From assembly GCF_025024155.1 (NCBI RefSeq), contig NW_026251817.1, forward strand, positions 1 through 64,000: a DNA stretch of 64,000 nt. The letters are read 5' to 3'. Position numbers and translations under genes: made by a program. Within the stretch, counting starts at the first letter, position 1; the number at the start of each line of letters is the position of its first letter. Positions 15,225-28,553 of this stretch are shown here, one piece after another. This stretch comes from Gamsiella multidivaricata. Lineage: Eukaryota; Mortierellomycota; Mortierellomycetes; Mortierellales; Mortierellaceae. The notes below the pieces were generated by a model. It did no database searches and was not told the DNA's origin. It worked only from the letters and a program-made list of their open reading frames with translations.

Positions 15225-16032
15225 GAATGCTTATGTATCAAGGAAGACTTGCTAGCAGTAAATAAAAGGAACGTACTAGGGAACGATGAGATACCAGGAT
15301 GCATGGCAACCAATTAATTAGCATGAATATCGCCCTTTTCATTCCATCTCCATCACACGTTGTCTTTTCTCCATGCCATGTCGTGCCGTCCCAGTTATCC
15401 CTGGTGTCGTTGCATTTAAGGTCCTGCAGCCCAAAGGGAAATAGAAGAGGGAAACAAAAGAAGTAGGGATGAGAAGAGTTGTTACCGTGGCAGGGATGGA
15501 TCGGATGCCCATTCGAACTCGATGAAGCCATGCAGTTGTGGTCGTGTTGCTGTCCAGTTCAGCCGAGTCCTGACCTGTCCTGTGCTGTCGTATCGTTGCT
15601 GGCGTTGATGGAAGGTGTCAAGTGGAGGCGGAATCAAAAACTGGTGGGCAGCAAAAAAAGTACTGGACGGGAGAAAAAGACAAGGGAAGGGTGAACTTAT
15701 TGGCAGATGAAAAAAAGATGGTGGCACAAAAAGGAAGGACTGCAACTGGACTCGCTCGACCAGCCAAACTCTATCATTTCATATATCCATACATATTCGG
15801 CCCTCGCTGCTTCCCACCCGCAAACAACTGCAATTGACGAATTGACGAGCACGAAGACATCGCAGTAGAGGCAGAAAGAAGTCCAATATCTGCATCGGTC
15901 GTTAACGATTGGCTGGTTGACTAGAGGAACCGTTTCTAGGCCAGAGTGGGTATCGTTTACTTCATAGAGCCCCTAAACTACTCTAACACGTCTTGGTCTT
16001 GGGCTGGCGGATCCACTTCATTTTCTTGAGAA
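15225..16032. other. Intergenic: leader of the kinase gene
   Basis: No coding sequence that I can support. The part next to 15224 is the leader and promoter of the minus-strand kinase gene. It contains an acceptor/donor-like pair in the 15.2-15.5 kb area, so a 5'-UTR intron is possible. Nothing recognisable lies between 15850 and the small secreted-protein gene. Confidence 0.4.
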
Positions 16033-16383
16033 CTAAATTGCTCTGGCGCTCATTCTCCCCATGCTTGCTTGACTAACCTTTTTGTATGCCTCCAGCCCTA
16101 GGGATTCTTTGCTTTTTATTAAGGTTGGGTTATTGGGTTGATTGAACCATCGCTCCATCATCTTTGTCCCGCTGTTCGGTTCTATGCCCCACCCAACGAT
16201 CTCTCTTGAGCCGGTTGAGCAATCGATAAGAAGATGGCGTGAATAGTGTGCATATGCATGTGTTGTGTCCATGCAGAGGTCATTGGGTTGGTGGACCCAG
16301 TAGGTCTGAAAATCCTCTTTAACTGAAGCGTTCCGATGTTGTCCACAGGTAAGGACTGCAAGAATGAACAAGAATTTGCACAT
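16033..16383 (-). CDS. Small putative secreted protein
   Basis: An open frame of 116 residues beginning MCKFLFILAVLTCG, a short hydrophobic signal-peptide-like start with probable cleavage near HRNA. The mature part is polar with two further cysteines (NDLCMD and LIDCSTG) and aromatic residues. I do not recognise a family. The ATG at 16383 was chosen because the hydrophobic leader starts there. A donor-like GTTAGT near 16075 could mean the last 15 or so codons are intronic and the true 3' end is elsewhere. It sits alone between the kinase gene and the Gln-rich gene. It could be a chance frame; the leader is the main argument for it. Confidence 0.4.
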   Translation of the reverse strand: MCKFLFILAVLTCGQHRNASVKEDFQTYWVHQPNDLCMDTTHAYAHYSRHLLIDCSTGSREIVGWGIEPNSGTKMMERWFNQPNNPTLIKSKESLGLEAYKKVSQASMGRMSARAI

Positions 16384-18036
16384 GATGGAGTATTTTCTAT
16401 CGCCCTCCAAGCCCTACATATCTCCTCTCACTCTTCCACTCTTTCACTTTTCCACTCTGACGACAATCACGGAATGTTCTCGGAGAAGGTGCTCGAGAAC
16501 AACCTCATTACTGTCTACGGATGTAAAGACATAAGTAATGGACGATTGCGGCAGTCGTAATACCAAATGCCAATAACACGTTCGTGTTGGAATCTGGAAC
16601 CTTTACTCTTCCTATAGACTTGAGGTACAAATAACCAGACGTGTGTTGCAGTTGTAGATTGTCCAAGTATTTGATGCACAACAACGATAAAGGATCGACG
16701 GGATTATCGATACCTCCGCGCTATGGCATACTGTCTGACAGATTTGAAGAAAGTCGTTCTAAGATGCAATGTGGATGCTGTACTGATGTGAAGAGGGATA
16801 CGGTCTAAGCACATGCTCACTTCTCAACCAGCAGTCTTTCAACACATGGCACTTGTCCTAAACCTCATTTCCACTTCTTTTTCTTGTGCACCATGCAATC
16901 ACAAAAGGTTTACTGCGCGCCGACAGGGCCGTTGCACAGGCAGGATATGACAGGGAAGATGTAACACGGGTCCCTGTCTGTTAGTGTGAATAAAAACAAC
17001 ATGGTTAATTGAAGATGTATAAGAAGAGCCCTGTTCCTTAGCCTTGGCTGGCTGCCCGACTAACTGGCATATGGCCATTTGTAGAGCTGTTGTGAACTGG
17101 CCAAGGATTTCATTTGTTACATGTGCTTTCCTTGGTCCTGTGTTGTTGAGAAAAGAGCTGAAATACAGTCCGTGCTGCCAGCTTGAACACTCGTTACCGA
17201 TCGACCATTCCGGTTGCGCTGCGTCTCATTGTAGATATTGAACCAATATCCTGAGCACTAATTTCAACGGACCCGGATTTTATATATAGTCCAGAGGGCC
17301 GGTGCAAATGCTCACAAGACATGACTGACCATATTAACTTTGTTCGTCTCAATCTTGAGGCAGGGTGAATGAGATGAAATGAATGGGGATATTCAAGAGT
17401 ATATCCACGCCGATTCCTGAATCGGAGAGCGAAGAGCCATCAACGGAGTCCATGACATGAATGGTCATTGCGAGAGAACACAGGGCAGTTGTATGTAAGT
17501 GTAGAGGTCGGTGGTATGGTTTTAATATTAGCGCCTCGTGGGATGCCTCCGGAGGATTGCAGGGACAGGGGGAGGGGCTGGCTCCGACCGGGTAGAGTGC
17601 AATGGCAAGCCCCAATAGTCCAATATGGCGGCAGCCAGGCGGGGAAGGCAGTCTACCGACAAATTGGCATGCATTAATTTTGCCAACGGACAGTTCAATT
17701 CCGCCCTGTCTCTCTTTCTCTCGCTCCTACTCTTTTCCTCCTCCTCCTCCTCCTTCCCTCCCCCATTCCTCTTTCCATCTCATTCCCTGTCGAGATCTTG
17801 CTGCTTCAGGGAAACGACCTTTAACGATCACCCCTTCCCATTGTGTCTGACTTGACACCGATTCAAACCGCCCTATCTTTTCCTTAATTCTCGCCACTCC
17901 TGTTCCGCCAGGCCCGTTGTTTCTCCCTAATCTGTACCTGAATCCACCACCCAATCCCACCTTTACTCTCCCAAGCTCCAACCTCATATTTCATATTCAT
18001 TCTTATTTCTTCGCATAATAACCCACTGCATCTATC
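16384..18036. other. Intergenic: promoter side of the Gln-rich gene
   Basis: No gene that I can support in 1.65 kb. A TATATATA-like stretch lies at about 17279-17288, 750 bp before the next ATG. From about 17705 to 17800 the plus strand is strongly CT-rich, and it stays pyrimidine-rich towards the start at 18037, as is common just before fungal start codons. Confidence 0.5.
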
Positions 18037-21000
18037 ATGTCCTCGCCCTCTAATAACGCCCCCCGGCCAATGCAGGCCTATCATCAATACCAGCAGCAGC
18101 ACCAGCAGCACCAGCAACAGCAGCAACAGCAGCAACAGCAGCAACAGCAGCACCAGCAACACCAGTACCAGCACCAGCATCAGCAACAGCAACAGCACCA
18201 GCACCAGCACCAGCAACAGCAGTACCCTTCCCAGCACAATCCCCAACTTCAACAACCTCAACTTCAACACCAGCAGTACCCTCCCCAGCGGTACCACCAG
18301 TACCACCAACAGCATCAGATGCCACACCAACAACAGCCTCAGCAACAGGCCCCACAGAACCTCGCTGTCTGGTCCCCGAGTATGCCTGCCCATCTCCAAG
18401 ACCAAGGCCAAGGTCAGGCACATGTATCCTCCGGGCCGCCTTCCCCTGGCACGCTCAACATCTCGGGGCCCTTAGATCTCAAGACCGCGAGCCCACAGCC
18501 TATCCTGCCGCCCATTAGGGATGCTCATCCCCCGCCCCGTCTCAATACCCCCCAGAGGAACGCCAGCCTGCGTCGCATGCCCTCTCAGAACGGGCCTCGT
18601 CACCCACCATCTCCCAGCGGGGTACATCCTCAGGACTCCGATAACAACCCGAACGAGAACAACGACGGCGTCCCACATCAAGAGAGCCAGCCCTACTCGT
18701 CCAACTCAAATCCGTCCAACATCCGCAGCCAGGCATCATCCCCGGAGAGTAGCGCCCAGACTAGCAGCAGTGCCCACTCGAGCAGTTACTTTGACAGCAA
18801 GCCAAGCTCCCAGATTGATCCTGTCTCTCTCCTCACCACGACCACGCCGTCGTCACCAGGACTACAGCGATCCAACAGCAGAATCAATTACTCTTCTCCG
18901 CTCTTGCGGTCGCAAAGCCGATCTGGATCCTCTTCTCCCTCTCCTTCTCAACAGTCATTGAAACGTCAGACATCTATCTTGAAGAACGGTTCAAAGGATG
19001 CGCCCTATCTGTCCAGCAACAAGAACTTGCACGGGTTGAGCCATCTCGAGAGTTTAAATCAGTCCTGGGAGCCCTCCGGTCCAAACTCAGCTGGTGGGGT
19101 ATCACCACCACACTCGACTGGATCCCAGTCCTCCCTATCAAAATTGGGCTCGGCGTCCAACTTGAGAGCTATGGCCCAGGCAGTCCAGGCAGCGACATCA
19201 GCAGCAGTAGAAGAAGGATCAGAGGCTGTCCCTACCGCGTCTACTACTTCCAGCATGAAGAGCCATGAATTGATGGTGAGCGCAGTATCCTCACCGACGA
19301 CGAATGAAGGACCCAGCCTGCAGGGCGCAACGCCAGGCAGCGATTCCGCTCAAGCGGCTCAGGTGCGTGAGATGAGAGCCTTGCTTGTTTGTGCATTATG
19401 AGCACCTGGCAGAAAACCTACAGCTCCGCTTATCCCATACTTACACCTACTTACATCCAACTAATATTTCTTTCCGGACTACAGTCATCGTTGCTGGAGG
19501 AGCCTAAAGACAAGGAGGCGGTCCATATTCCTGCGCGTGATTCAACCAACTACAAGGTAAATAAGCTGAACATGATGCCATGATGAGGCTACCCTTTTCC
19601 CTCAGATATTAAAATTTAGTGGCGTGTGCCTTAACTAAATCTTTATTGTAGGTACCTGTCCCTCCTTCTCCAGTAGTTGCCCCTCTCATGGGATCATCTG
19701 CACCAGGCGGGCATAGTGCATTCAACTTCTTGAACTCGGACCCAACCCTGCAGCGCTCGACGTCCAGGAGACGCCAGGCGCCTCCTATTCAAGTGCAGCA
19801 GCAGCCTGTCCCTCAGCACCTACAAGCAGCATTTTCTCCACAAGCCATGACCTCACCTGTTTCGCCTGGTCGCCGTCATCCATACCACCGATGGGAGAAC
19901 ATACTCTCTCCCCAGGGCGGAGAGGGACATCCCCAAGCTGGACGAGAGTATGGACAGGGCCAAGGACAGGACCAGCATGAGGACGGGGATTATGAAGACG
20001 AAGGCGGTAACGACGAAACGGACGGTGATGCCCTTTCAGGGCCTGAAGAGCATGGAGAACGTCGGCGACGCCAACAGCGCCAAAGAGCAGGAGCTGATAA
20101 CGTGCCCTTCACACCCACGCGATCTGCACCGCAGCCCCCTAATCTGAATAGCGCTGTGATCCCCAATTCGCGTGAGGCCGAAATTGCCCACATCATGTAT
20201 ATCCAGCAGCAGCAGGCCCTGTTTTTGCAGGAGAAGGCTATGAATCCACCCTTGCGAAGCAAGGGAAGCAATGGAAATCTCTCTGGTGGTAACTCGGACG
20301 GATCGAAGCCTCGCCGAAAGCTGTCCCTCCATCGCAAGCAGATCTCGGTGATCAGTGAACCCAAGCTTGTATCCAGCACCAACCAGGTCAAGACTGTCCC
20401 TATTGTTCGACCTGCGGATCAGTCTGATGATGATGCTGGAACAAAGTCCGAGTACACGAGTGGAGGCGAGGGTATCAAGAAGACAGTTCGCAAGATGAGG
20501 AGGGCTGTCCGTCACGCTGCGAATGGTGTGTTCAACGACGACGATTCCGATCGCGAGGACACCCTCGGATCAAAGAGCGACGCGGAAAAGAAGGGTGGAC
20601 TCAAACAGCTGAAGGCTTTGAAGAGCAAGCTCGCCAAGAAACTGCATCGTCCAAGTCATGGTGGTGGCTCATCCTCGCGACATGACCAGGCGATCGATGG
20701 ACATAGACAGGACGAAGGAGAGGGCGGTCGTGGTCCTGTCCAATTCTTTTCTGAAGATAATCTCAGATCGAGGTATCTCGCGCAGGGGCAGGAAGGAGGC
20801 AACAGTTTTGCAGCTATGGGTGCGTCGCTTCGCAGAAGCAATACAACTCGCGACAGCACTACGGCGTCAGTACCCATGTTTCCCCGAAATGGCAGTCAAG
20901 GCGAAGGCGATAAGCAAGAGTACGAGTCGGGCGACGGTTATGCAGAAGACAAGGAGACCAAGGAGGGTGATTCAGCCTCGGCTCAGAAGGAGACCGATGA

Positions 21001-23738
21001 TGACGCAGCCTTCAAAGCAAGGGCTGCCAAGTTTGGCAGCAGGACCTTTGACAAGGATGAGATGATGGAAGTCAAGGACGGCACTGGCGAATCCTTCTTT
21101 GTTCCTCGCTGGGACTTGGATCCTAGAGCTGACGAATTAGAATCGTCTAGATCGGTTATCAGTGTCCAGTCGAGCAAGAAACTGGAGAGATCCGTCTCAA
21201 ACTCCACCGTCACTTCGACCAAGACGACTATGCCCATTGCGACTATTGCTGAGCGCTTGCAAGGCTCGACTGTTGTAGAAGAATGTGCGGTAGACACCGA
21301 GTCTACAGCTAAGACATCGAGCGAAGCCTTAGCGGATTTAACACCAACTGACGGAGCACCTCAGAAGGCTGGCGCATCCACGGAGCCCACAGTTGAACTA
21401 GTTGCGGAGGACGAAAAGCCGGCGGACGTGGGAGACGATAGCCAGTCTAGCCCGAAGAAACTCGCCTGGGGCGAATCTATCCTCAGCTCTTTTGCGTCAG
21501 AGTCGGGAGCTGACCAAAGAGCCGACCAGGAAGCGCCCCACTCGCCATTGGCTGAATCGGCCGAACACACAGCAGACGGTCACGCCGCTATATCGAACTC
21601 GTCTTCCTCCGGCCTGAACTCTCGGACCTCTGTAGTGAGCGAAGCCTCTTCGGGCGCGTCTTCAGTCGGCGGTATTGTTGTTGCCCAGGTTCTGACGCGA
21701 CAATCATCCATGCGACGCAACTTCAAGCGTGCAGGAAGCGACGAGAATAAGGAGAACAAGGAGGAACAGGCTTTCGCAGAAGTGGCAGGCAAGGAGCCCA
21801 TGAGTCCTAATTCTAGCCAAAAGACCTCTTCTCTCGGTCTCGGAATTTCTCTTCTTTCTCCTCGCTCTGAAATCGAGAAGGACCCACTGCAAGAGAATAT
21901 GGAGGACCCGACGCTGTCTCAAAGGTCGCAGGAAAGCGAGAAGCAACCTCTTTCTCTTCCTCAGGAAGGTATGTTGTTCTTTGCGGTATCTCTTTCAGTG
22001 AGTCTGCTATCGAAATAGAAAATGGTTAGCTAATCTCTTTAACTCCACTGTCCAAGTAGCTCCACTAGAGTTAGCATCTTCGTTCGAGAGCAAGCCTCCT
22101 AGCATCGTGACGGTGCGCCCATTATCACCCATCCGGCGTGGAACAAACAGCCTGGGACGATCGTCCTCCATCGCTAGCATGTCTTCTATGTTGTCAAGCC
22201 CTTCGACACCGCCTGCAAGTGCTAACGCGTTGGCCCTGCCCCTGGACGCACAGCAGCTTACTGGCCAAGAGTTCCCCATCAAGCCAGTTCATGAACGAGA
22301 ACTCAGCCTGAGAAAGAGTGGTCTCCAGCGCAAAGTCTCGCTTGGTGCGTTCACTCTTCCCCAGGCGCCTACATCGCCTTTGCCTTCGCCATCCTTCCCT
22401 ATGGCCGGCTCTCCTGCAACCACTGCGGCCCCTATCCCGGCTCCAGTCCCTGTCGCAGCCCTAGTTCCTACTCTTACCCCTGCTCCCATTGCTGCTTCTA
22501 TGGGTACTCCTCCAACTGCTTTCCCAGCAGTTCTCCAGCGACAGGGATCCTACCTCACCGAGCGTGGATCGGTCCGCTCCATGTATACAGACAGTATCTA
22601 CGACTATTACGATTATGACTCTGCGTCCGAGCATGAGAGCCAGATGGGTGGCATATCTCGGCAGGAATCTTTCAGCAACCCACAAATTCCCGAGCACGAA
22701 CAAGACGCCCCCGCTATGGCGCTTTTCACAGCGAATGAGAGGGAGGACGTAAAGAGTGGAGCTACTGGAATCTCCAGCAACATCAGCACCGCAACAGTGA
22801 CAACAGCTCACGACTCGAGCGAAGTCGGTCGTGCATCGACGCTAGCCGTATCTCTGAGCAGCCAGAAATCCGAGAATAGCGACAACGGCACAGAGAAGGA
22901 TACGGCTACCCCCACAGAAGTGAAGCCCGCAGCGTCAACTGTCTCGAATGAGGCGTCCACAGAGATGAGCGAAGAAACGCCAGTTATTCGCTTGAGAGGG
23001 GCCGGCAAGAATGACGAGCCACTGCCCTACAAGGAAGAGCACCACGTCCACTACGAGGACCTGCCAAAGGCCGTGCCCTATCGTATGTCGATGATGCAAA
23101 CCGTCCCCGTCGACCCTGTCGGTGTGGCAGCCTCGCTCTCGGGGAAGCTCACACAATCGCTTTCAATCCCCTCTCGACCTCCTCGCCACCCCATGCGTCA
23201 GAGCCGACACGGTTCAGTCAATACTCTAAGCATCGGCGGTAGCAGCGACCTGACCTCAGAATCCTGGATATCGTCTGCTAGGAACACGCGCGACGATTTG
23301 TCTGGATGGGACGAGGGCGAGGAGCGGGACGAGTTTGCCAGCCTGGACGGCGATCGCCTCAGTGAGCTGGCTCGTCGACAGAGTAGCATGTCGTCCCAGT
23401 CGCGTCTCAGTCACGGAACACGAAGCGAGCGCACCATGTCGTTGATGACGGACAAGAGTCACTCCCCCATGATCCCTGAACACAGCGAGGGTAGTCTGTT
23501 GAGGAGACGCGGATCTGAGGCCTCGTCGGTGAGGTTTCCGAGGAACGACGCTGCCTCGGAGGTGACGCGCAAGCAATGGTTCCACGAGCGGAAGCGTGGA
23601 ACCTGGGGATCGATCCAGTCGTCATCTTCGGATGATGCCACTTCTTCTTCCTCCCGGTCGTCACATTTTTACTTTAACGGCCGATCCCCTTCTCCTTCAC
23701 CCACGGAGGAGTCGGCGCCGGCATCCAAGGCATTCTAA
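18037..23738 (+). CDS. Large disordered Gln/Ser-rich protein of unknown function
   Basis: Four exons (18037-19362, 19485-19556, 19652-21968, 22060-23738) close to 1797 residues with GT-AG borders. Residues 15 to about 120 are His/Gln-rich with a near-pure Gln run coded by mixed CAG/CAA. The rest is mostly Ser/Pro-rich and charged. More structured-looking islands are EAEIAHIMYIQQQQALFLQEK, a basic GIKKTVRKMRRAVRHAANGVF helix, a Lys-rich LKQLKALKSKLAKKLHRPS helix, and SFFVPRWDLDPRADELESSRSV. Several RxxS-like blocks (LQRSTSRRR, LRRSNTTR, LQRKVSLG) look like kinase target sites (inference). I do not recognise a family; a signalling scaffold or transcriptional regulator is possible but unsupported. 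The ATG is the first after a pyrimidine-rich leader. Confidence 0.8.
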
Positions 23739-23938
23739 ACTAATGAACAATTTACTTTGAACCTGATCCACATGATATGAACACCATCAAAAAGCATAAC
23801 GCATAAGTCATTTCCAATAGACGGAATAATAAATTATCCCGACACATCTTCACGATTAAAAAAAGTGATGTTTATTAGTACGACTACGATTGGTAAACAC
23901 TTCAAACAAATATGTACAGCTTGTCGAAAAGAGCATGA

Positions 23939-26900
23939 CTATCGTCTCTCGTTGACCCGGAACTGGAGCCAGACAAATCCTAGAAAGAAGAAAGTGCTCG
24001 CCATAATGCCCAGGACCTGGACATTCTTCCAGTATGCGCCCGAGTTGAACCCAAACGTTGACAAAATCGCAGCTCCAGGAACCTACAAGTACCATTACAA
24101 AAAAAAAAAAAAACGAGAAAAAGAGAGAGAGGTGTAAGTACTTTGGCAGTGACCTCGGTACTTCCCCCGAAACCAACACGTAACGATCTAACACCTACAT
24201 TAATGTCCAGACCAAACTCCTTCTGGACCAGCTGGAGAAACCTGATTTCATTGACCAACAAGGCTTCGAATGCAAAATTGAAGAACGATAGCCTCTGCAG
24301 CCAAGCCAGTTTCGCAGGAATGGAATCTACAAGTGATCAAAAACGAAAGATGAAGAGAAGAGTTAACAAGAAAGATCCTTTCATGTTACTGATGTCGACC
24401 AAATAGATAATACCATAGGACATAGCAGGCGCTTACCTTTGTTCAGTAGTAGACCGCCAAAGAGCATCGAGAACAGCATGATCAAGCTACTCATCAGATT
24501 CGCGACGCCGACCTCCTCAAACATAATTCCAATCATCAGACAAACTCCCGAGGCCGTAAAGTTGAACAGCACCAGGACCAGGAAGAACTTTCCAAACTCG
24601 AGCCACTTATCGACCAGCCCAACCATATGATAAATGATCAATCCCATCAGCATCGGCGGGATTACTCGGAGTGGCACAATATCAAACAGCACCTTCGACA
24701 GATAATACGTCAACGGCGAGTAGTATCCATTCGCTCGCTCTCGCACAAACAGAATACGCTCATGCGCAAACGACGGCAATATCGACAGGCACGAGAACCC
24801 GAACAGCGCGCACATGAAGAAGAACACGCCCATCCGGTTCTGGAATCCGGGGATGTCGTTCGTCACCTTGTAGAACAACGCGCCGCAGAGCAGACCCAAA
24901 AACACAGACATGCAATAATGCGAGAGCATGAGCATCGGATCGCGGTAAATGTTCTTCAGAGTTCGATCCGCCAAAATCTTGAACTGACTCCACCAAGAGG
25001 CCCGTCTGTACGTCGAAACCGCCTTGCCCGAGCTCACGCCACTGTGGATCGATCCAGGTGTGTTATCTCCTGCGCGATTGGTCTGTACAGCAGACTCGAT
25101 CTGCTGCTCCACGTCCAAAAGAATATGACTTTGCTTGAAGCCATCGACAAGAGACTGAAGATGCGCTCCTGTTACCTCCGGTTCATCCACATCCGAAGGT
25201 GCCCTACGGGTGCCACTGTCGCTGGTGCCTGACGAAATAGGGTCGATTCCGATTGTTGTATCGCCACCAAGACCCAGTCGAGCTCCAGCGCCGTTCTGCC
25301 CATTGGTTCTCGTACGATCCTGTTCCCGAGAGGCGAGTTCACTCTCCCACTGAAGAGAGTCGTCAATAATACTCGGAACACGAGTGAACGAAGGGCTAGC
25401 ATTGTTCGAGATTTCATGGGCAGTACTGTTCGGCTGATCATCCTGCTCGTCTTCGTCCTGAATATCAGCCTCGCCGACAGCACCTCTGCTGGCAGCTTTC
25501 GGGGGGTTTCCGGTGTACATGGTCAAATCCAGCATGTAGTCCGCCATGTTAAAGCCTTCAGGGCAAGCATGGCCCAAACTCTGCAGATGTCCGCTCAGGT
25601 TCCTGGTCTCTCCCGAGTAAACGAGGTGCCCCTTGGCCATTAAAACCAATTGATCAAACAATGCAAAGATGTTGCTCCGGGGCTGATGAATCGTGCAAAC
25701 GACCGTTCGGTTGTAAGTCCTGGCAAGAGTGACCAAGCACTCGACGACATTATAGGCGTTGTAAGAGTCGAGTCCAGAGGTGGGCTCGTCCAAGAATAAG
25801 ATCGAAGGAGAGGTGACCAGTTCGCATGCAATCGATACTCGACGTTTCTCTCCACCAGAAATCGAACGCTGACCGCTAGTACCAATTTTCATGTCCTTAA
25901 TGCTCAAGATGCCCAGCTCTGACATGGTCTCCATCACACGGAATCGCTTTGCGTCAAAGGACATGTCACGCGGCAAACGAAGCAATGCAGAGTAGAGGAT
26001 TGTCTCGTACACAGTCAGCGTGGGCATGAGCGTGTCTTCCTGATCAACATATCTATGACAGTATCGAGAATACAGGACCAAGTCAGCAGGACGCTTCCAT
26101 ATGCTTTCCTCAAGGAAATCAATATGAAAGTAGATATTGGCAAAAGACAGCTCACCCAACAACTCGCTTGTATTCCTGGCTAGAAACAGTTCGTCCGTTG
26201 ACGTAGATATTTCCGTTCACAACACCGGACTTGTGGCGCCTCGCCAGAATATCCAACAAACTGGTCTTTCCAGCGCCGCTAGCGCCCATGATAGCCATCA
26301 GCTGTCCAGGTTTGACGACACCGCTGACTTGTTTGACCACTTCTCTGCCTCCAACAATGTAGCTCATGTCCTTGAACATCAATGTCGCAGGAGTATGTTC
26401 AGCCATGAGTTTTGCCGCCTCATCATCCGGAAGAGCAATGTATCCGCTACCGGAGGATCCTGATTTCTTTGACAGGTACCAAACAGCGACTCCAAGGCCA
26501 ATGAGGAATACAAAAACACCGACGACGGACAAGATGATAGCGAGCGTGTAGTCTGGGCGAGGTGGGCGAGTATACCCAGGAACTTGCGTGTAATGCAAGC
26601 ACTCTCCGCTGTAACAATTCAAATAGATGGCTGGGTCTCCAAACATCTGCTCAATCAGGTCGTTCATGGCCGGTTCTACCAAGGAGCGACGAAAGGAAAC
26701 GGAGATTAGAGTCAGAAGTATCGCCTGATCCGAAAGAAATATCCAGATTCGGGTTCAAGACACACCTTCAAAGGTACATTTCTTGTCTTCTGTGCAAACA
26801 AAATCGGCAGGACCACGGATTTCTTCTTCCAGGAAATCGTCAATATCTATGGATGGTCGAGATTGCCAAAGGTCAGTATCAGTTACCATCCAGCCATGAG

Positions 26901-28553
26901 TATCTGCTTTTAGATGTCGGCGTGCGAGCGTGTATACATACTGACGCTTCCATCCTTCCCGCAAAGCATCCTGTCAGGAATGCATGAGCATCTGATGTTT
27001 TTACACTTGTAGGTCGTAACAAGATCGTTGTGCTTTGCCTCTGTAATAAGCAGCGAGGAAAGACAATGCGCGTTAGAATGGTTTAATACTCCTTAGTTGC
27101 GTGAGATATATCGCCTTCATGCGCAATTACCTTGTCCAAATGTGCATTCATCCAGATGGCAGTAGAAAGACTCTTCCTCGGCGACCCAGACTACAATCGT
27201 GGTGTAGAAAGTGAAAGGTATAGATGCTCATAAGACTAACGATCCTTCAGAGTTGGCGTCTGCAACACAGTGAGATCCTCTCGTTTCGCTTACACTGGAA
27301 GTCGCAGGTCTCATTCTGCTTGTTGCATGAAAATGTGATAGCTGGCGGTTTGTCAGGGCCGAGGGTATCCACGATCTTTTGATCTATAAGATGAATAGAA
27401 GCCACAGCATCTTGATGTCAGTGGCCATCTTGACGGGTACATTTTCTGTGTTTCCTTCTACAAAAAAAAAAAAAAAAAAAGCCTGAGATAAAATATGTTA
27501 TAGTTTCCTCATATGACCTACTTATGACAGCGCACTGCTGAAAGCTCTCGTATACAGTGAGGCCGCCCTGGTAGCAGGTTCCGTTTTGGCCAGTGGGGAC
27601 CAGTGCATCGCAGACATGGTCTGATGCGCAGACTAGATGCAGACAAGTATGAATGGGACGATAGGAACAGAGTGTTGATTAAAGTTCAGGACCAGTCTGT
27701 ACAAGTCAGGAGCCGTGAAAGCATTTGTTGATGGTGCTGGTTGCTGTTGTCGTTGTTGTTGCTACTGCTGGTTATTCCCTCATACCATTGCAGTTGATGC
27801 CCGACCAGCCGTCCTTGCACTTGCACGACTTTTCATCCCCACGCTGGGGTCGGTCCCTTCCATCTGTTAGTCCTCCACAGACTAGTGAAAGAAAGGAAAT
27901 AAAAAAAAACCAGGTACGAGGTTAGAGTTGGCTGGTTTGGGTGGTATGTTTGTGGCACGCCTATGACAGCATGGTGATCAGGCGCCCCTCTGTGATACAA
28001 CCATCCAAAAGTCGATTCAGGAGAAGAGATACAACGACGTTGGCCCATCCCAATAAGCAATACGGCGCAATACGGCGCAATAAAGGCCTTACAAGCTCTT
28101 GAGGACAAGTCTCTCTTTGAGCTGTGCTTGGAGCAATTAATGGAACCGTGACAAGATATATAGCCATTCACACAAAATACCCACGCAGTTCGGTGCAAAT
28201 TGAAAGGACGAACAGTAGCAGGCTCCAAGATATCTCGTACCTGGCTTAGAACAGTCATCACCGGCGAATCCAGGGGGACAGGTGCATCGGCCATCGTAGG
28301 CATTGCAGGGTGCGAAATGCGAGCAAGGGAACGCGTCGAGCATGCAGTTAAAGCAGGGTGGACAGTCCTCAGGTCTTTTAGGTGCTGCCAGGAGCGGGTT
28401 GGCAAGAGACATAGCGCCAGGAGCGAGCATCATGTCGTTGCTCGCAGGGTCGAGAACGCGCATGGATGCTGTGCCGACAATAGGGTCTAGAGCTGCGCAA
28501 GTCGACTTTGCGATGGCAAGCATTGCCATGGACAGGAGCCAGGACCGCCTCAT
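23939..28553 (-). CDS. ADP1: ABCG-family half transporter with cysteine-rich ectodomain (Adp1-like)
   Basis: Membrane ABC transporter of the ABCG/White class, closest in layout to yeast Adp1; substrate unknown. Eleven exons: 28553-28241, 27863-27786, 27632-27522, 27383-27294, 27190-27131, 27040-26942, 26846-26766, 26675-26156, 26052-24437, 24326-24199 and 24082-23939. They close to 1079 residues. A signal peptide ([20 protein letters not shown]) leads an ectodomain of about 300 residues with EGF-like cysteine patterns ([24 protein letters not shown]). A membrane segment lies at about 321-345. The nucleotide-binding domain follows: Walker A GASGAGKT 408-415, signature ISGGEKRR from 515, Walker B ILFLDEP 535-541. 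Then come an acidic linker and six or so membrane helices ending [12 protein letters not shown] and a short NERR tail. Introns 1 to 7 are all phase 1. The gene is divergent to the proline-rich gene, 541 bp apart. Confidence 0.93.

Noticed and set aside
17884..18423. Minus-strand Leu/Val-rich frame
   Set aside because: It is the antisense of the CAG/CAA glutamine run in the large disordered protein.
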